Notes: generated by a model not told the origin, from the sequence alone. Positions 36,860 through 46,201 are shown, counted from the stretch's first letter. The stretch is 64,000 nt of DNA from Chloroflexi bacterium HGW-Chloroflexi-3 (GCA_002842045.1 PHBX01000011.1:186001-250000); one strand, 5' to 3'. A program made the numbers and translations.

Positions 36860-39196
36860 TTATGTGATCTTGAGAGCCACTTTGCAACTAAAGGGGGAAC
36901 CTTTTTTGGTGAGTTCCTTACCCAGCATCACTCGTTCAAGATTGGCTGGCAGCTTGCGGATTCTTCTTCCCGTGGCATTGGCGATTGCATTTAAAATGGC
37001 AGGAGCAGTGGGTACCATCGCAGGCTCAGCGATATTCTTAGCGCCAAATGGTCCGGCAGAGAAAGATGCTTCCACGAATCCACCCTGAATCTCAGGCATA
37101 TCCATTGCGGTTGGAATGAGATAGGTATCAAAGTTAATGGATTGTGCGTAGCCATTCTGGTAATCCAGATCTTCATACAGTCCATATCCTAGACCGTGAG
37201 AAATACCGCCATACAATTGACCGTAAGCACCCTGTGGAAAAATCACTTTTCCAATATCATGAACAGCCCAAATGTTGATGACATCAGTATGGCCGGTTTT
37301 CAGATCTACCTCGACCTCTGCAACCTGTGCGCCGAAATGATAGGCAAAATAAGGTGTGCCGGTACCTTTTTCTTCATCCCAGTGAATTTGTGGGGCAGAC
37401 CATCTGCCAAATGCCGAAAGCACCAATCCCATTTCACGGGCATGCTTCACGACGATATCCCAGGAAACCGGTTCTTTGCTGGGGCCGATATAATCCTCGC
37501 TAACTCGATGAACCTGATAAACATCACACTTTAATAAATCTGCAGCTGCCCAATCCAGGTTCTGAAGCAGATTTTGCGCAGCAACCCGCACAGAGTTGCC
37601 TGCCAGAATTGTGGTACGGCTGGCGACAGTCGGGCCACTGTCTTTAGCGGTATTGGTATCTGGATTGTGGACTTTGATACGTTCTGGTTGAATACCTAAA
37701 ATCTCTGCAGCAATCAAGGTGTAGACAGTGCGAGCACCGGTGCCATAATCTGTTAATCCGGATGTCAGGGTGACCTGGTTATCCGCATGGATCTCAATTG
37801 TGGCTGTTGCCTCATCCAATCCCTCAGCACCCAAAGAAGTGCCATGGAACAGTGCTGAGACGCCAACCCCGCGCCGTTTTTCGGAGGAAGGTGACTGGTT
37901 GGCGAATTCTTTGCGTTTGCGATCCCAATCGCTCATTTTGCGAACAGCCAGGAGACAATCGCTCAAACCCACGGATTCAGAAAGCAGTTGCCCATGGGGG
38001 GTAACATCACCCACCTTGAGACAATTTTTCAAACGAAATTCGAGCGGATCCATTTTCAAAGCATCGGCCATTTCGTCAATCGCCTGTTCTATTCCGGAAC
38101 AGACTTCGGTGTTGCCAAACCCACGGTAAGCACCAGCATATCCGGTGTTGGTATAGACTGTATCAATATCGACCGTGCAGTCTTCATAGCGATACGCACC
38201 CATGGCATGAATGCTGGCTCGCCAGCTGGTGAACGGGCTTTGGGAAGAATAAGCACCAGAGTCATACAGGCTTCTGAATTCACAGGCTCGCAATGTGCCA
38301 TCCTGATCAGCACCCAGTTTGATGTTCATACGCATGGATCCCCGTTTGTAGCTGGCGATGATACTTTCCTCGCGTGAGAATGTCATTCGCACGGGTCTCT
38401 TGGCTTTCAATGCCAGGGCAGCTACCTGACCGGCAGTCTGGTAATTCAGGTCATCTTTTCCACCAAATGAACCCCCAACCGGAGGGACAATCACACGGAC
38501 ACGATCCGCTGGTAACCCTAAAACTTTGCAGAGATCATTTCGGGGGATGAATGGGCTCTGGCAGGATAGATAAACCACCACACCACCTTCCGGGGTGGGA
38601 ATGGCTAACCCACCTTCCGTTTCCAGGTAGGCATGTTCCTGCATCACCGTTTCATAATTTTGGTCGACTACGACATCACATTGTGGCAGTTTTTCTTGTG
38701 GATTTCCTTTATAGACGGGATAATGTCCAATGTAATTAGGGTGTTTGCCATCCGATCTGTCTGGACCAATTTGTGGTGCATCCGGATCAAGGGCATGAGC
38801 CATATCAAACACTGCTGGAAGCGGTTCCATCTCACAGATGATGGCATTAACACCTTCCAGAGCTGCTTCTGGCGTTTCTGCAGCCACAGACGCGATTCCT
38901 TCACCCACATAACGAACTTTCTCGTAGGCAAGCATATACATATCCGATATGGGAAAGCCAAAATTACTATGATTCACAAAATCAGCACTGGTGACTACTG
39001 CCACCACGCCAGGTACTTTCAATGCCGGGGAAGTATCCAATTTGACAATGCGGGCATGCGGAAGTTCACTGCGCAGGGTGCGAGCGTACAACATGCCAGG
39101 AAGAGACATATCACCAACATATTTGGTTTTGCCCATCACTTTATCCAATGCATCGACACGTTGAGCAGGATGTCCAACAAATTTTAGATTTGTCAT
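36860..39196 (-). CDS. Molybdopterin-binding subunit, xanthine dehydrogenase family
   Basis: About 778 residues from ATG 39196. This is the large subunit of a xanthine dehydrogenase/CO dehydrogenase-like hydroxylase. Cofactor-binding motifs are visible: GGSFGGKDD, GAYRGFGNTE and, near the C-terminus, GPFGAKNIAEPA with the catalytic Glu. The CO dehydrogenase-specific Cys loop (VAYRCSFR) is not seen; the equivalent is AGAYRGFGN, so this is not CoxL. Substrate probably an aldehyde, purine or aromatic heterocycle. It works with the FAD and 2Fe-2S subunits encoded upstream. Confidence 0.9.
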   Translation of the reverse strand: MTNLKFVGHPAQRVDALDKVMGKTKYVGDMSLPGMLYARTLRSELPHARIVKLDTSPALKVPGVVAVVTSADFVNHSNFGFPISDMYMLAYEKVRYVGEGIASVAAETPEAALEGVNAIICEMEPLPAVFDMAHALDPDAPQIGPDRSDGKHPNYIGHYPVYKGNPQEKLPQCDVVVDQNYETVMQEHAYLETEGGLAIPTPEGGVVVYLSCQSPFIPRNDLCKVLGLPADRVRVIVPPVGGSFGGKDDLNYQTAGQVAALALKAKRPVRMTFSREESIIASYKRGSMRMNIKLGADQDGTLRACEFRSLYDSGAYSSQSPFTSWRASIHAMGAYRYEDCTVDIDTVYTNTGYAGAYRGFGNTEVCSGIEQAIDEMADALKMDPLEFRLKNCLKVGDVTPHGQLLSESVGLSDCLLAVRKMSDWDRKRKEFANQSPSSEKRRGVGVSALFHGTSLGAEGLDEATATIEIHADNQVTLTSGLTDYGTGARTVYTLIAAEILGIQPERIKVHNPDTNTAKDSGPTVASRTTILAGNSVRVAAQNLLQNLDWAAADLLKCDVYQVHRVSEDYIGPSKEPVSWDIVVKHAREMGLVLSAFGRWSAPQIHWDEEKGTGTPYFAYHFGAQVAEVEVDLKTGHTDVINIWAVHDIGKVIFPQGAYGQLYGGISHGLGYGLYEDLDYQNGYAQSINFDTYLIPTAMDMPEIQGGFVEASFSAGPFGAKNIAEPAMVPTAPAILNAIANATGRRIRKLPANLERVMLGKELTKKGSPFSCKVALKIT

Positions 39197-39201
39197 TGAG
39201 A

Positions 39202-39696
39202 TTAATTCTCCCTTTTTTCTGGATGAGGTTTTTCTGCACGACCTTTGGCTGTGGTTTCGATCGCATCCACTATTTGCATATAACCGGTGCAGCGGCATAG
39301 ATTGCCTGCCAATGCTTCTCTGATTTCAAGACGAGAAGGTTCGGATTTGATCGCCAGAAGTGCTTCTCCAGCGATCACCATACCAGGGATACAAAATCCA
39401 CATTGCACAGCACCTTTTTCAATGAAGTTTCGCTGCAAATCATTGGGTCCGCCGTCTTCAGCATGAATACCTTCGATGGTAACTACGTCGCGTCCCATAA
39501 CAGATGGAGCAGCCACCAGGCAGCTATTCGCCAGTTCTCCATCCAGCAGGACAGAACAGGCACCACACTCACCAACTTCACAGGCTTCTTTTGTGCCGGT
39601 TAGTTTAAAATGATCCCGCAGTAAAGCTAGTAGAGTAATATCTGCCGGCGCATCCACCGAGACAGGATTATGATTCAAAATGAAATTAATTAACAT
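39202..39696 (-). CDS. 2Fe-2S subunit, xanthine dehydrogenase family
   Basis: About 164 residues from ATG 39696. Both iron-sulphur clusters are present: plant-type CEVGECGACSVLLDG, and CGFCIPGMVIAGEAL with NLCRCTGY. It passes electrons from the molybdenum centre to FAD. It overlaps the FAD subunit gene by 11 bp. Normal family length. Confidence 0.93.
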   Translation of the reverse strand: MLINFILNHNPVSVDAPADITLLALLRDHFKLTGTKEACEVGECGACSVLLDGELANSCLVAAPSVMGRDVVTIEGIHAEDGGPNDLQRNFIEKGAVQCGFCIPGMVIAGEALLAIKSEPSRLEIREALAGNLCRCTGYMQIVDAIETTAKGRAEKPHPEKREN

Positions 39697-40570
39697 GATG
39701 CCCATCCTCCAGAAAAATTTTCGTGAGCGATCTTTCAGCAATCGCTTTCAGGGTTATTTCCTTATACTCTGTTGACCAGCGCCTACCGGTGCTTTGGATC
39801 ATATCTGCAACCAGTTGTTCCGATGCTGCAGTAATGCTTTCTTTATTTGGTTTTTTCCCCAATAAAACAGCTTCCACTTGAGGAAAACGAACAGGAGTTG
39901 CCACAGCAGCGCCAGGACAGACACGAATGTAATCAACCATTCCAGCTGGATTTACAGCTCCAATGACAGCGATGCTTAACCGAGAAATGGATTGAGCTTT
40001 ACGGCGACCTATCTTAATGAAACAACTTTTGGCATTTTTGGGAGGAACTTGGAAGGTGAAATGGGTTAGTAATTCTCCCGTTTCGATTTGCGTTTCATGT
40101 GGTCCTTTAACCAGATTCTCCACTTTAACCTGTCGTTGACCTTTCGGAGAACAGAGATGAGCAACAGCTTCAAGACATACCAGTGAAGGAAGTGAATCAG
40201 CGCAGGCGGCTGCATTGGATACATTACCGCCAAATGTCCCACAATTTCGGACGGCTGGTCCGCCGATTGTTTTGCAGGCTTCCACAAGAAATGGTGCAAC
40301 TTTCAGCAGGATGGGATTTTTAATCGCATGTGAAAATGTTACTGCAGCACCGAATTTGACCTGATCCTTATCTAATGACACCTTGTTCAATTCAGGAATT
40401 CGGCGGATATCCACTAGCCGATCAAACCAGACCGGGTTCACTCTTATTGCGACATAAATATCGGTACCCCCCGCCAGTGGAATACTGCGAATCCCAGATT
40501 CATTCAATAATTCCACAGCGTGATCCAACGATTTTGCCAGTACATAATCATATTTTGCCATCCAATACAT
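39686..40570 (-). CDS. FAD-binding subunit, xanthine dehydrogenase family
   Basis: A 294-residue protein with an FAD_binding_5 domain (SIPLAGGTDIYVAIRVNP, GGPAVRNCGTFGGNVSNAA) and the CO dehydrogenase flavoprotein C-terminal domain. The second Met at 40561 is an equally possible start. It is the middle enzyme gene of the operon, 41 bp after the aldehyde:ferredoxin oxidoreductase. Confidence 0.92.
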   Translation of the reverse strand: MYWMAKYDYVLAKSLDHAVELLNESGIRSIPLAGGTDIYVAIRVNPVWFDRLVDIRRIPELNKVSLDKDQVKFGAAVTFSHAIKNPILLKVAPFLVEACKTIGGPAVRNCGTFGGNVSNAAACADSLPSLVCLEAVAHLCSPKGQRQVKVENLVKGPHETQIETGELLTHFTFQVPPKNAKSCFIKIGRRKAQSISRLSIAVIGAVNPAGMVDYIRVCPGAAVATPVRFPQVEAVLLGKKPNKESITAASEQLVADMIQSTGRRWSTEYKEITLKAIAERSLTKIFLEDGHHVN

Positions 40571-40611
40571 CCATTCTTTCGTTTAAATTTTCAAGCGAAT
40601 GAAATCATCCA

Positions 40612-42513
40612 TTAACTGGTTATTCTTTCATCTTCTTGTAATATTCCCAATTCCAATAACTTTTCTGGTGTTGGTTTTCCCTGTTGATCCCAATTTCGTA
40701 GCAAGTAATATCGATCCAGCATGGCATCCAAATCCTGAATGATAGCAGATCCAATTTGCTTGCCCAGGGTTGTCTTTCCCGTTTCTGGATCTCTTTCATT
40801 GGTAAAAATTGGCATTACCTCTGTAGTGAACCGCTTGGGTAAGTTATCATCTTTCCGGTCAAAGCCTTCACGAATATTGAAAAGTCGTTCCAGGTTCACA
40901 ATCCTCTCACCAATTTTCAATAGTGATTTATCGTCGAGGTCGTATCCCAGAATCTTTAAACCAGGCAAGAAATCAGATGGTAAGAGGCTGTATTCCTCGG
41001 TGGTGGTGAATTTGCAGACACCAAAAGCGTCTGATAAAGCACAGAAATGCTCACCATAAATTAACATGTCTGCTTTATATTTTTCGTTATAAGTTTCCAT
41101 CAATTCATCAATAATTTCTGCCGGGAAAATCTTTTTGGCGGTTTCAAAGTTACCTCCCAGATCAATGGCGGGTAAACCGTATAGGTGATCTGCTCCTCGA
41201 TTTGCCACCGCATGTCCCAACCCAAAACCTTTCGAAACTCTGGGTTCCTGCTCTGGGATTTCAAGGCCCTTTACATGCATGGCATAGGCATCAGCGCCAT
41301 GGCCAATTTTTTCAGCAGCACGTTTGGTACCTTCTGCCAGCAGATCACCGATTCCTTTGCGATAGGAAATACTCTTCATCAAACCAAGAATGGTGCAGGA
41401 ATCACCCCATTCCAGGCTAAAGTCAGCATCCGAGAGAATCCCTTTTTCATGACATTCCATCGCGAATCCAATCACCTTACCGGTTGAAATCGTATCCAGT
41501 CCCAGTTCATTACAGAGATAATTGCCTTCAATGATGACATCGACATCATCATTCCAGACTACAGGCCCCAATGCATCGGTGGTCTCATATTCTGGACCTT
41601 CAGTATGAATGAGACCTTCGGAACCCTGCCCAACCGATTCACAGGAGCATTGCACCGGACAGAAACCGCACCCCATACGTTTGGTACGATATTCCTTCAA
41701 GGCGGTTCCATCCACCTTGTCGATGAAAGGTACCTGCCCTAATTGATGGTTCTTGGCGGGGAGATCACCACTGATGTTTTTAATACGCATCAGAAAAACA
41801 GTACCGGTATCGATCAATCCCTGCATTTTGGGGTCTTTGCGCAGGTGTTGGTTCAGGCGTTTAATCTCTTCATGCAGTTTTGCGCTGCTCTGTCCTTTTG
41901 ATGATGCTTTGACATGAACGGCCTTCAGGTTTTTGGACCCCATCACAGCCCCTGGTCCCCCACGAGCAGCAGCGCGGCCATAATCATTAATGATAGAGGC
42001 GATCCGGACCAGGTTTTCTCCCGCAGGGCCAATACAGGATACGCGACCATTCGCGCCAGTTGGGGTACCTGCACCTAATAAAATATCCTGCACTTCTCCG
42101 GTGCGTTTTCCCCAGAGATGCTCAGCATTTTCCAGGGAAATGGATTCATCGGTGATCTTGAGATAAACAGGTGTGGAGGAAATCCCCGAGAAAACCAGGG
42201 CGTCGTAGCCTGCTATGGCAAGCTCAGGACCAAATCCACCACCAGAATTGGCGTATCCATATCCATCGGTAGCCGGGGATTTGAAAGTTACATGATAGCG
42301 AGAAGCAGATGGCCAGGGAGTACCACTGAATAATCCATTCGTAAAAATTAAATAATTTTCCGGTCCAAATGGATCAACCCCGGGTCGCACAAGGTCATAT
42401 AAATATTTAGCTCCTAATCCACGGCCCCCCAAATATTGCTGGAGCAGTTCCGGATCTGTTTCTTCCACCCGGATTACACCGGTCGACAGATTTATCCATG
42501 CAGTTTTAGCCAT
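40612..42513 (-). CDS. Aldehyde:ferredoxin oxidoreductase (tungsten type)
   Basis: A 633-residue enzyme oxidising aldehydes to acids with ferredoxin, with a bis-pterin tungsten cofactor and a 4Fe-4S cluster. The N-terminal motif GGRGLGAKYL binds the pterin, the cluster Cys are in CGFCPVQC and the last one in DAFGVCKF near residue 494. Length normal for the AOR family. It heads a minus-strand operon with a complete molybdenum hydroxylase and a MoaD-like protein. Ferredoxin or regulator genes are not visible next to it. Confidence 0.93.
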   Translation of the reverse strand: MAKTAWINLSTGVIRVEETDPELLQQYLGGRGLGAKYLYDLVRPGVDPFGPENYLIFTNGLFSGTPWPSASRYHVTFKSPATDGYGYANSGGGFGPELAIAGYDALVFSGISSTPVYLKITDESISLENAEHLWGKRTGEVQDILLGAGTPTGANGRVSCIGPAGENLVRIASIINDYGRAAARGGPGAVMGSKNLKAVHVKASSKGQSSAKLHEEIKRLNQHLRKDPKMQGLIDTGTVFLMRIKNISGDLPAKNHQLGQVPFIDKVDGTALKEYRTKRMGCGFCPVQCSCESVGQGSEGLIHTEGPEYETTDALGPVVWNDDVDVIIEGNYLCNELGLDTISTGKVIGFAMECHEKGILSDADFSLEWGDSCTILGLMKSISYRKGIGDLLAEGTKRAAEKIGHGADAYAMHVKGLEIPEQEPRVSKGFGLGHAVANRGADHLYGLPAIDLGGNFETAKKIFPAEIIDELMETYNEKYKADMLIYGEHFCALSDAFGVCKFTTTEEYSLLPSDFLPGLKILGYDLDDKSLLKIGERIVNLERLFNIREGFDRKDDNLPKRFTTEVMPIFTNERDPETGKTTLGKQIGSAIIQDLDAMLDRYYLLRNWDQQGKPTPEKLLELGILQEDERITS

Positions 42514-42884
42514 TTTTTCCTCAATTGATCGTGATTGACGATCACCGATTTTAAAGTGATTCTCGTGAATGAAGTGTCTGATTATGAACCACTTTTGATT
42601 ATAAAAGATGAAATCAGGATACCATTGATAAAGTGGAGATTGTAGAAAAAATATATTTTCTATTTACGATTCTACAAAATCCTGTTCATCTGTCAAGTGA
42701 CATTTAACTTAAATACAGTCACAAAGTACAAAAAAGATTGATTGAAGAAAATCCATAAAAAGGGATAATATACAGGGTTTATCTTCTGAATGTGGTTGAG
42801 GGGGTTGATAATTCTTTGGCTGATAATTCTTTAGCTTGACGGATCAGGCAAGGTGGGGTAAAATTCTCATCGTTCAATAAACGA
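42514..42884. other. Intergenic region before tRNA-fMet, with short tandem repeat
   Basis: AT-rich spacer carrying the promoter of the oxidoreductase operon on one strand and of the tRNA on the other. At 42806-42832 TGATAATTCTTT occurs twice with a 15-bp period. No gene seen. Confidence 0.5.
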
Positions 42885-42956
<72 letters not shown>

Positions 42957-42965
42957 CTGAGAGAG

Positions 42966-42993
42966 AACCAGAGTACTATGTACTCTGGTTTTT
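42966..42993 (+). terminator. Terminator after tRNA-fMet
   Basis: Perfect 11-bp stem AACCAGAGTAC / GTACTCTGGTT around TAT, followed by T's. It closes the tRNA transcript. Confidence 0.82.
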
Positions 42994-43005
42994 CGTTAAC
43001 CCGGC

Positions 43006-43060
43006 GTACTGCGGTTGAGATTTTCTCATAAACGGAGGATTTTTCAATGAACCGCAGTAC
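43006..43060 (+). repeat. Inverted repeat enclosing integrase start
   Basis: GTACTGCGGTT at 43006-43016 and its exact complement AACCGCAGTAC at 43050-43060. The loop contains the GGAGG ribosome-binding site (43033-43037) and ATG 43047, so folding of the mRNA could hide or expose the start. Confidence 0.55.
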
Positions 43061-44060
43061 TCTAAGCTCGTCAAATAAGAAATTTACACTTTCCATAGCA
43101 AAAGCCATCGACGGTTTCCTAAAATTTAAGGTAGCAGAGGGGTTAAGCCAGCGCACGGTTGACTCCTATGAATACTATCTGAACCAATGGATGAACCACA
43201 TCGGAGATCAGGATGTTGCCAAAATCAAATCGTCCGATCTCACCAATTATCTTGCTTGGATGCGCACCGAGTACAAACCAAAGCGTTGGAATGGGAATGA
43301 AGATCCCCTGTCGGCTAAATCGCTGCGGAATGTTTACATCGCTTTGCGCGCCTTTTACACCTGGTTGAACAAAGAATTCAATCTGCCTAATCCAGCCAAA
43401 GAAATCACCCCACCCAAGTTTCCCCAACACGTTATTCAAACGTTCTCCAAAGAGGATATTGAAAAGCTGATCAAGGCCTGTATTTATTCGCGTGAAGCCC
43501 AAACCGAACAGCGGCATAAATTTGTTATGCGCCGGCCTAGCGCCAACCGCGACCAGGCGATTGTCCTGACCTTGTTGGATACCGGGCTGCGTGCAACCGA
43601 GCTTTGTTCGCTGACTGTCGAAGATGTGGACTTGAAGACTGGCAAGGTGAATGTCCGGCATGGGGTCGGTGGAGGTGCAAAAGGTGGGAAAGGCCGTGTC
43701 ACTTACCTGGGGAAGGTTGCCCGCAAGGCAGTCTGGCGTTACCTGGCCACTCGTGAAGATGGGAGCGATCCTAAAGCGCCGCTTTTCATCAGCGCTGGCG
43801 ACCGTCCTTTCAACCGCGACAGCCTGCGCATCCTGATCCGACGTTTGGGCGAGCGGGCTCAGATCGCGCATGTCCATCCCCACAAATTTCGCCATACCTT
43901 TGCAATTACCTATCTGCGTTCGGGTGGAGATGTCTTCACTCTCCAATCGCTGCTCGGCCACGGTTCGTTGGATATGGTGCGCCACTATGCCCAGATTGCT
44001 GAGGTAGACGTGGAGAACGCGCATCGCAAGGCCAGCCCAGTGGATAATTGGAGACTGTAA
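43047..44060 (+). CDS. Tyrosine recombinase, tRNA-targeting integrase
   Basis: A 337-residue tyrosine recombinase. SAM-like N-terminal core-binding domain (about 15-110), then the catalytic domain: first Arg in TGLRATELCSL, the HxxR in HKFRHTFA, LLGHGSLDMVRHYAQ with the later His and the nucleophilic Tyr. It begins 90 bp after tRNA-fMet and should insert the island there. Ribosome-binding site GGAGG sits ten bases before ATG 43047. Confidence 0.93.
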   Translation: MNRSTLSSSNKKFTLSIAKAIDGFLKFKVAEGLSQRTVDSYEYYLNQWMNHIGDQDVAKIKSSDLTNYLAWMRTEYKPKRWNGNEDPLSAKSLRNVYIALRAFYTWLNKEFNLPNPAKEITPPKFPQHVIQTFSKEDIEKLIKACIYSREAQTEQRHKFVMRRPSANRDQAIVLTLLDTGLRATELCSLTVEDVDLKTGKVNVRHGVGGGAKGGKGRVTYLGKVARKAVWRYLATREDGSDPKAPLFISAGDRPFNRDSLRILIRRLGERAQIAHVHPHKFRHTFAITYLRSGGDVFTLQSLLGHGSLDMVRHYAQIAEVDVENAHRKASPVDNWRL

Positions 44061-44068
44061 GAGGTTGC

Positions 44069-45184
44069 TCATTGGGTCAGCTTCCCGGCTATGAAGACCA
44101 GAGCACGGCCCAGGCTTTCTTTGCCTAAACTGCTGAGGTAGGTTTCCAACTCATTACCCGCACGGGGTGCTTCGCAATCCGGCGTGGACACTGCCCTACC
44201 AGACAGCCCTGCAATGCGATCCTGAACATCCGATGACAACATGGGTGCATAAGTGCTGTCGGTGATTTCGATGCTGTCGTGCATCAGGTTCATGGATACG
44301 GCTTTATAGTCGGCCATGGTTTGAGCGTGCAGCAATCCGAAAACGGCGTGTCCATGCCGGAATTTATGTGGCGATTTAAATTCCAATTTTGCCAATGAGA
44401 ATAATAATTTCAAGCGTTTTTCCAACCCGTTCAAACGGCATTTGCCTGGCTCTTCATTAGAAAGGCTCTGTTCACCCCAGCAGTGTTCGATGGGAGCGTA
44501 CCAGGGTGTGGTTGGTGGTAGTTTGGGTCGAACGATGGCGTCCCATCGTCGTACAGGAGCGAGCAGGTCTGGAATGTTCAACAAAAAAGTAGTGGCTTTC
44601 TTGGTGTTCTTGGTGTGGACGCCCAGTTCCGGCCACTGGCGAACGGTAAGGTTTTCCAGATCAAGTGCCGAGATTGGCAAAGTGACAAAGGCACTGCCGC
44701 GCATCCCTGAAAGAAACAGGAGCGCAGCTGCGGCTTGATCACGCAATAATGCCAGGTCATCTTGAGCAACCGGATAAGCGATTAATTGCCTGACTTCATC
44801 TTCGGATACAAAAACATTCTCTGCCGTGACTTGAGGTTGACGGATCAGTCTGAGCGTATCTATCCAGGTCAACGGCAAATTGTTCAGTTCACGCGGATAC
44901 GTTGCTTTTGCCCAACGGAAAAAGCGTTTGCTGGTATCCAGGATTTTCTTCTGGGTGGTACCGGCCAAAGTGCCTTTTCCATCTTTACCGGGCAAACTCG
45001 CCAGATAACTGGGAAGGGTTGGGCGAATATCCTGGACAGTCTTAAAATCTTTCTCCCCCGCCCAAAGAAGTAAATGGCGCAAATAAAAACGGTAGCGATC
45101 CAGAGATGCCGGGTTCAGTTGCATCACCTCTTGGAGATAGGTAAGGTGTTTCCTGGTCTTAAGATAATTCTGTCGTTCGATCAT
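44069..45184 (-). CDS. Second tyrosine recombinase
   Basis: A 371-residue recombinase facing the first one, ending 8 bp from its stop. The catalytic domain shows LSGMRGSAFVTL (first Arg), HKFRHGHAVFGL (HxxR) and LMHDSIEITDSTYA with the Tyr nucleophile. It is only distantly like the integrase next door. It overlaps the upstream HTH/zinc-ribbon gene by 26 bp. I infer a role in transfer or excision of the element. Confidence 0.85.
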   Translation of the reverse strand: MIERQNYLKTRKHLTYLQEVMQLNPASLDRYRFYLRHLLLWAGEKDFKTVQDIRPTLPSYLASLPGKDGKGTLAGTTQKKILDTSKRFFRWAKATYPRELNNLPLTWIDTLRLIRQPQVTAENVFVSEDEVRQLIAYPVAQDDLALLRDQAAAALLFLSGMRGSAFVTLPISALDLENLTVRQWPELGVHTKNTKKATTFLLNIPDLLAPVRRWDAIVRPKLPPTTPWYAPIEHCWGEQSLSNEEPGKCRLNGLEKRLKLLFSLAKLEFKSPHKFRHGHAVFGLLHAQTMADYKAVSMNLMHDSIEITDSTYAPMLSSDVQDRIAGLSGRAVSTPDCEAPRAGNELETYLSSLGKESLGRALVFIAGKLTQ

Positions 45185-45572
45185 ACCGATCTCCGCGATT
45201 GATAATGTGGCCGCACTGAGGACACTTTCCTTTGATATGGATTAACTTACCTTTGATATGGTGTACTTCGGGTGAGATAAGTTGGGTGATCTGGTTGCAG
45301 TGCATGCAGTAGCCTTCACTAGCTTCCAACTTACGATGTGTCCTTGGCTTTTGCTGGGCTTTGACCCAAATGGTAAAACTTTCACCATTTACCCACAAGT
45401 GATCCCGGCTATCCCGCTGATGCGGTGCGCCGGCTTGAAGCCAATCCCGTAAGGTGCTGTCTGGAATACCCAATTCTTCGCTTATCTCGCGCAGGGTGTA
45501 AAGCATGGGCAGCAAGCCAGGGGCACGGACGATGACGAGGTGGGGGATTTTCGTTCTACTTGGTGCTTCCAT
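45159..45572 (-). CDS. HTH and zinc-ribbon protein coupled to recombinase
   Basis: About 137 residues from ATG 45572 (GGAG nine bases upstream; the TTG at 45587 is an alternative). The first half has a MerR-like or transposase-like helix-turn-helix (YTLREISEELGIPDSTLRDWL). The second half has two CxxC pairs (CMHC and CPQC) forming a probable zinc ribbon. The segment between contains a repeated HIKGK. It overlaps the recombinase gene, so it may be its DNA-targeting or directionality partner. Not a named family. Confidence 0.68.
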   Translation of the reverse strand: MEAPSRTKIPHLVIVRAPGLLPMLYTLREISEELGIPDSTLRDWLQAGAPHQRDSRDHLWVNGESFTIWVKAQQKPRTHRKLEASEGYCMHCNQITQLISPEVHHIKGKLIHIKGKCPQCGHIINRGDRYDRTTELS

Positions 45573-45626
45573 CCAACGATTCTCCAATCAATAAAAATCA
45601 AGTCAGTTGGTAACATCTTTAGGGAG

Positions 45627-46121
45627 TTACCCCAAATTGCCATTCCATTCCGAGGTCAGTCCGTGGACAGCATTGGAAACAACCTGGTTGATCCGTTCGA
45701 TATCTTCGGGAGAAGGGGCTTGCGACTGTAACCCACCCATACCGGCACGAATCTTGGTAAGGGTCAAGGTCAACTGGTTTGCCAGTTTATTGGCGCGTTT
45801 GGCATCTTTGCGTACATCCTCCCATTTATGATTTGGGAAGACCAGTTCACCACAAATTTCTTCATCAATAAATGGCTCGGAAAATTCATTATCGTAAGCC
45901 GCAACCTGGATCGACAAACAACGCGCCTCGAAACGATTCAGACAACGATGAATAGAATCCAACTGGTCCGCTATATCAAAGGCAGCCAACCCTTCATCCG
46001 ACAGTTCGGCCAGATGCGTCACAATACCAGACAGGCGGGATAAGTCTTCTTGTAAAGTCACGACTTGGTCAGCCAATCGCCGGTTTTGTTTTTGAGTGTG
46101 TTTATCTAAATTGCAGGTCAT
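45627..46121 (-). CDS. Helical hypothetical protein of the island
   Basis: A 164-residue, mainly helical protein with a likely coiled coil near the N-terminus (ADQVVTLQEDLSRLSGIVTHL). AGGAG lies six bases before ATG 46121. A perfect 20-bp palindrome sits 61 bp upstream, so the gene is probably repressed. Family not recognised; it is on the same strand as the HTH/zinc-ribbon and recombinase genes. Confidence 0.6.
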   Translation of the reverse strand: MTCNLDKHTQKQNRRLADQVVTLQEDLSRLSGIVTHLAELSDEGLAAFDIADQLDSIHRCLNRFEARCLSIQVAAYDNEFSEPFIDEEICGELVFPNHKWEDVRKDAKRANKLANQLTLTLTKIRAGMGGLQSQAPSPEDIERINQVVSNAVHGLTSEWNGNLG

Positions 46122-46181
46122 AAGCGCTCCTTGTCTATGTAAAAACTGTGATTAGAATAGCACCCAGGAATGACCTGCTCA

Positions 46182-46201
46182 AGGTGTCAATATTGACACC
46201 T
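46182..46201. promoter_or_regulatory. Perfect 20-bp palindromic operator
   Basis: AGGTGTCAATATTGACACCT reads the same on both strands. It lies between the divergent 45627-46121 and 46478-46891 genes. Its form is that of a dimeric repressor site; the protein that binds it is unknown, perhaps one of the island regulators. Confidence 0.65.

Noticed and set aside
36860..39196. Carbon monoxide dehydrogenase large subunit (CoxL)
   Set aside because: The CoxL-specific Cys loop is absent; the sequence reads AGAYRGFGN as in other hydroxylases.
43047..45184. Recombinase-in-trio element
   Set aside because: Only two recombinases are present and they face each other; trio elements have three in the same direction.
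45225..45275. CCTTTGATATGG repeated twice as integrase arm sites
   Set aside because: It lies inside coding sequence and is explained by the duplicated HIKGK segment of the zinc-ribbon protein.
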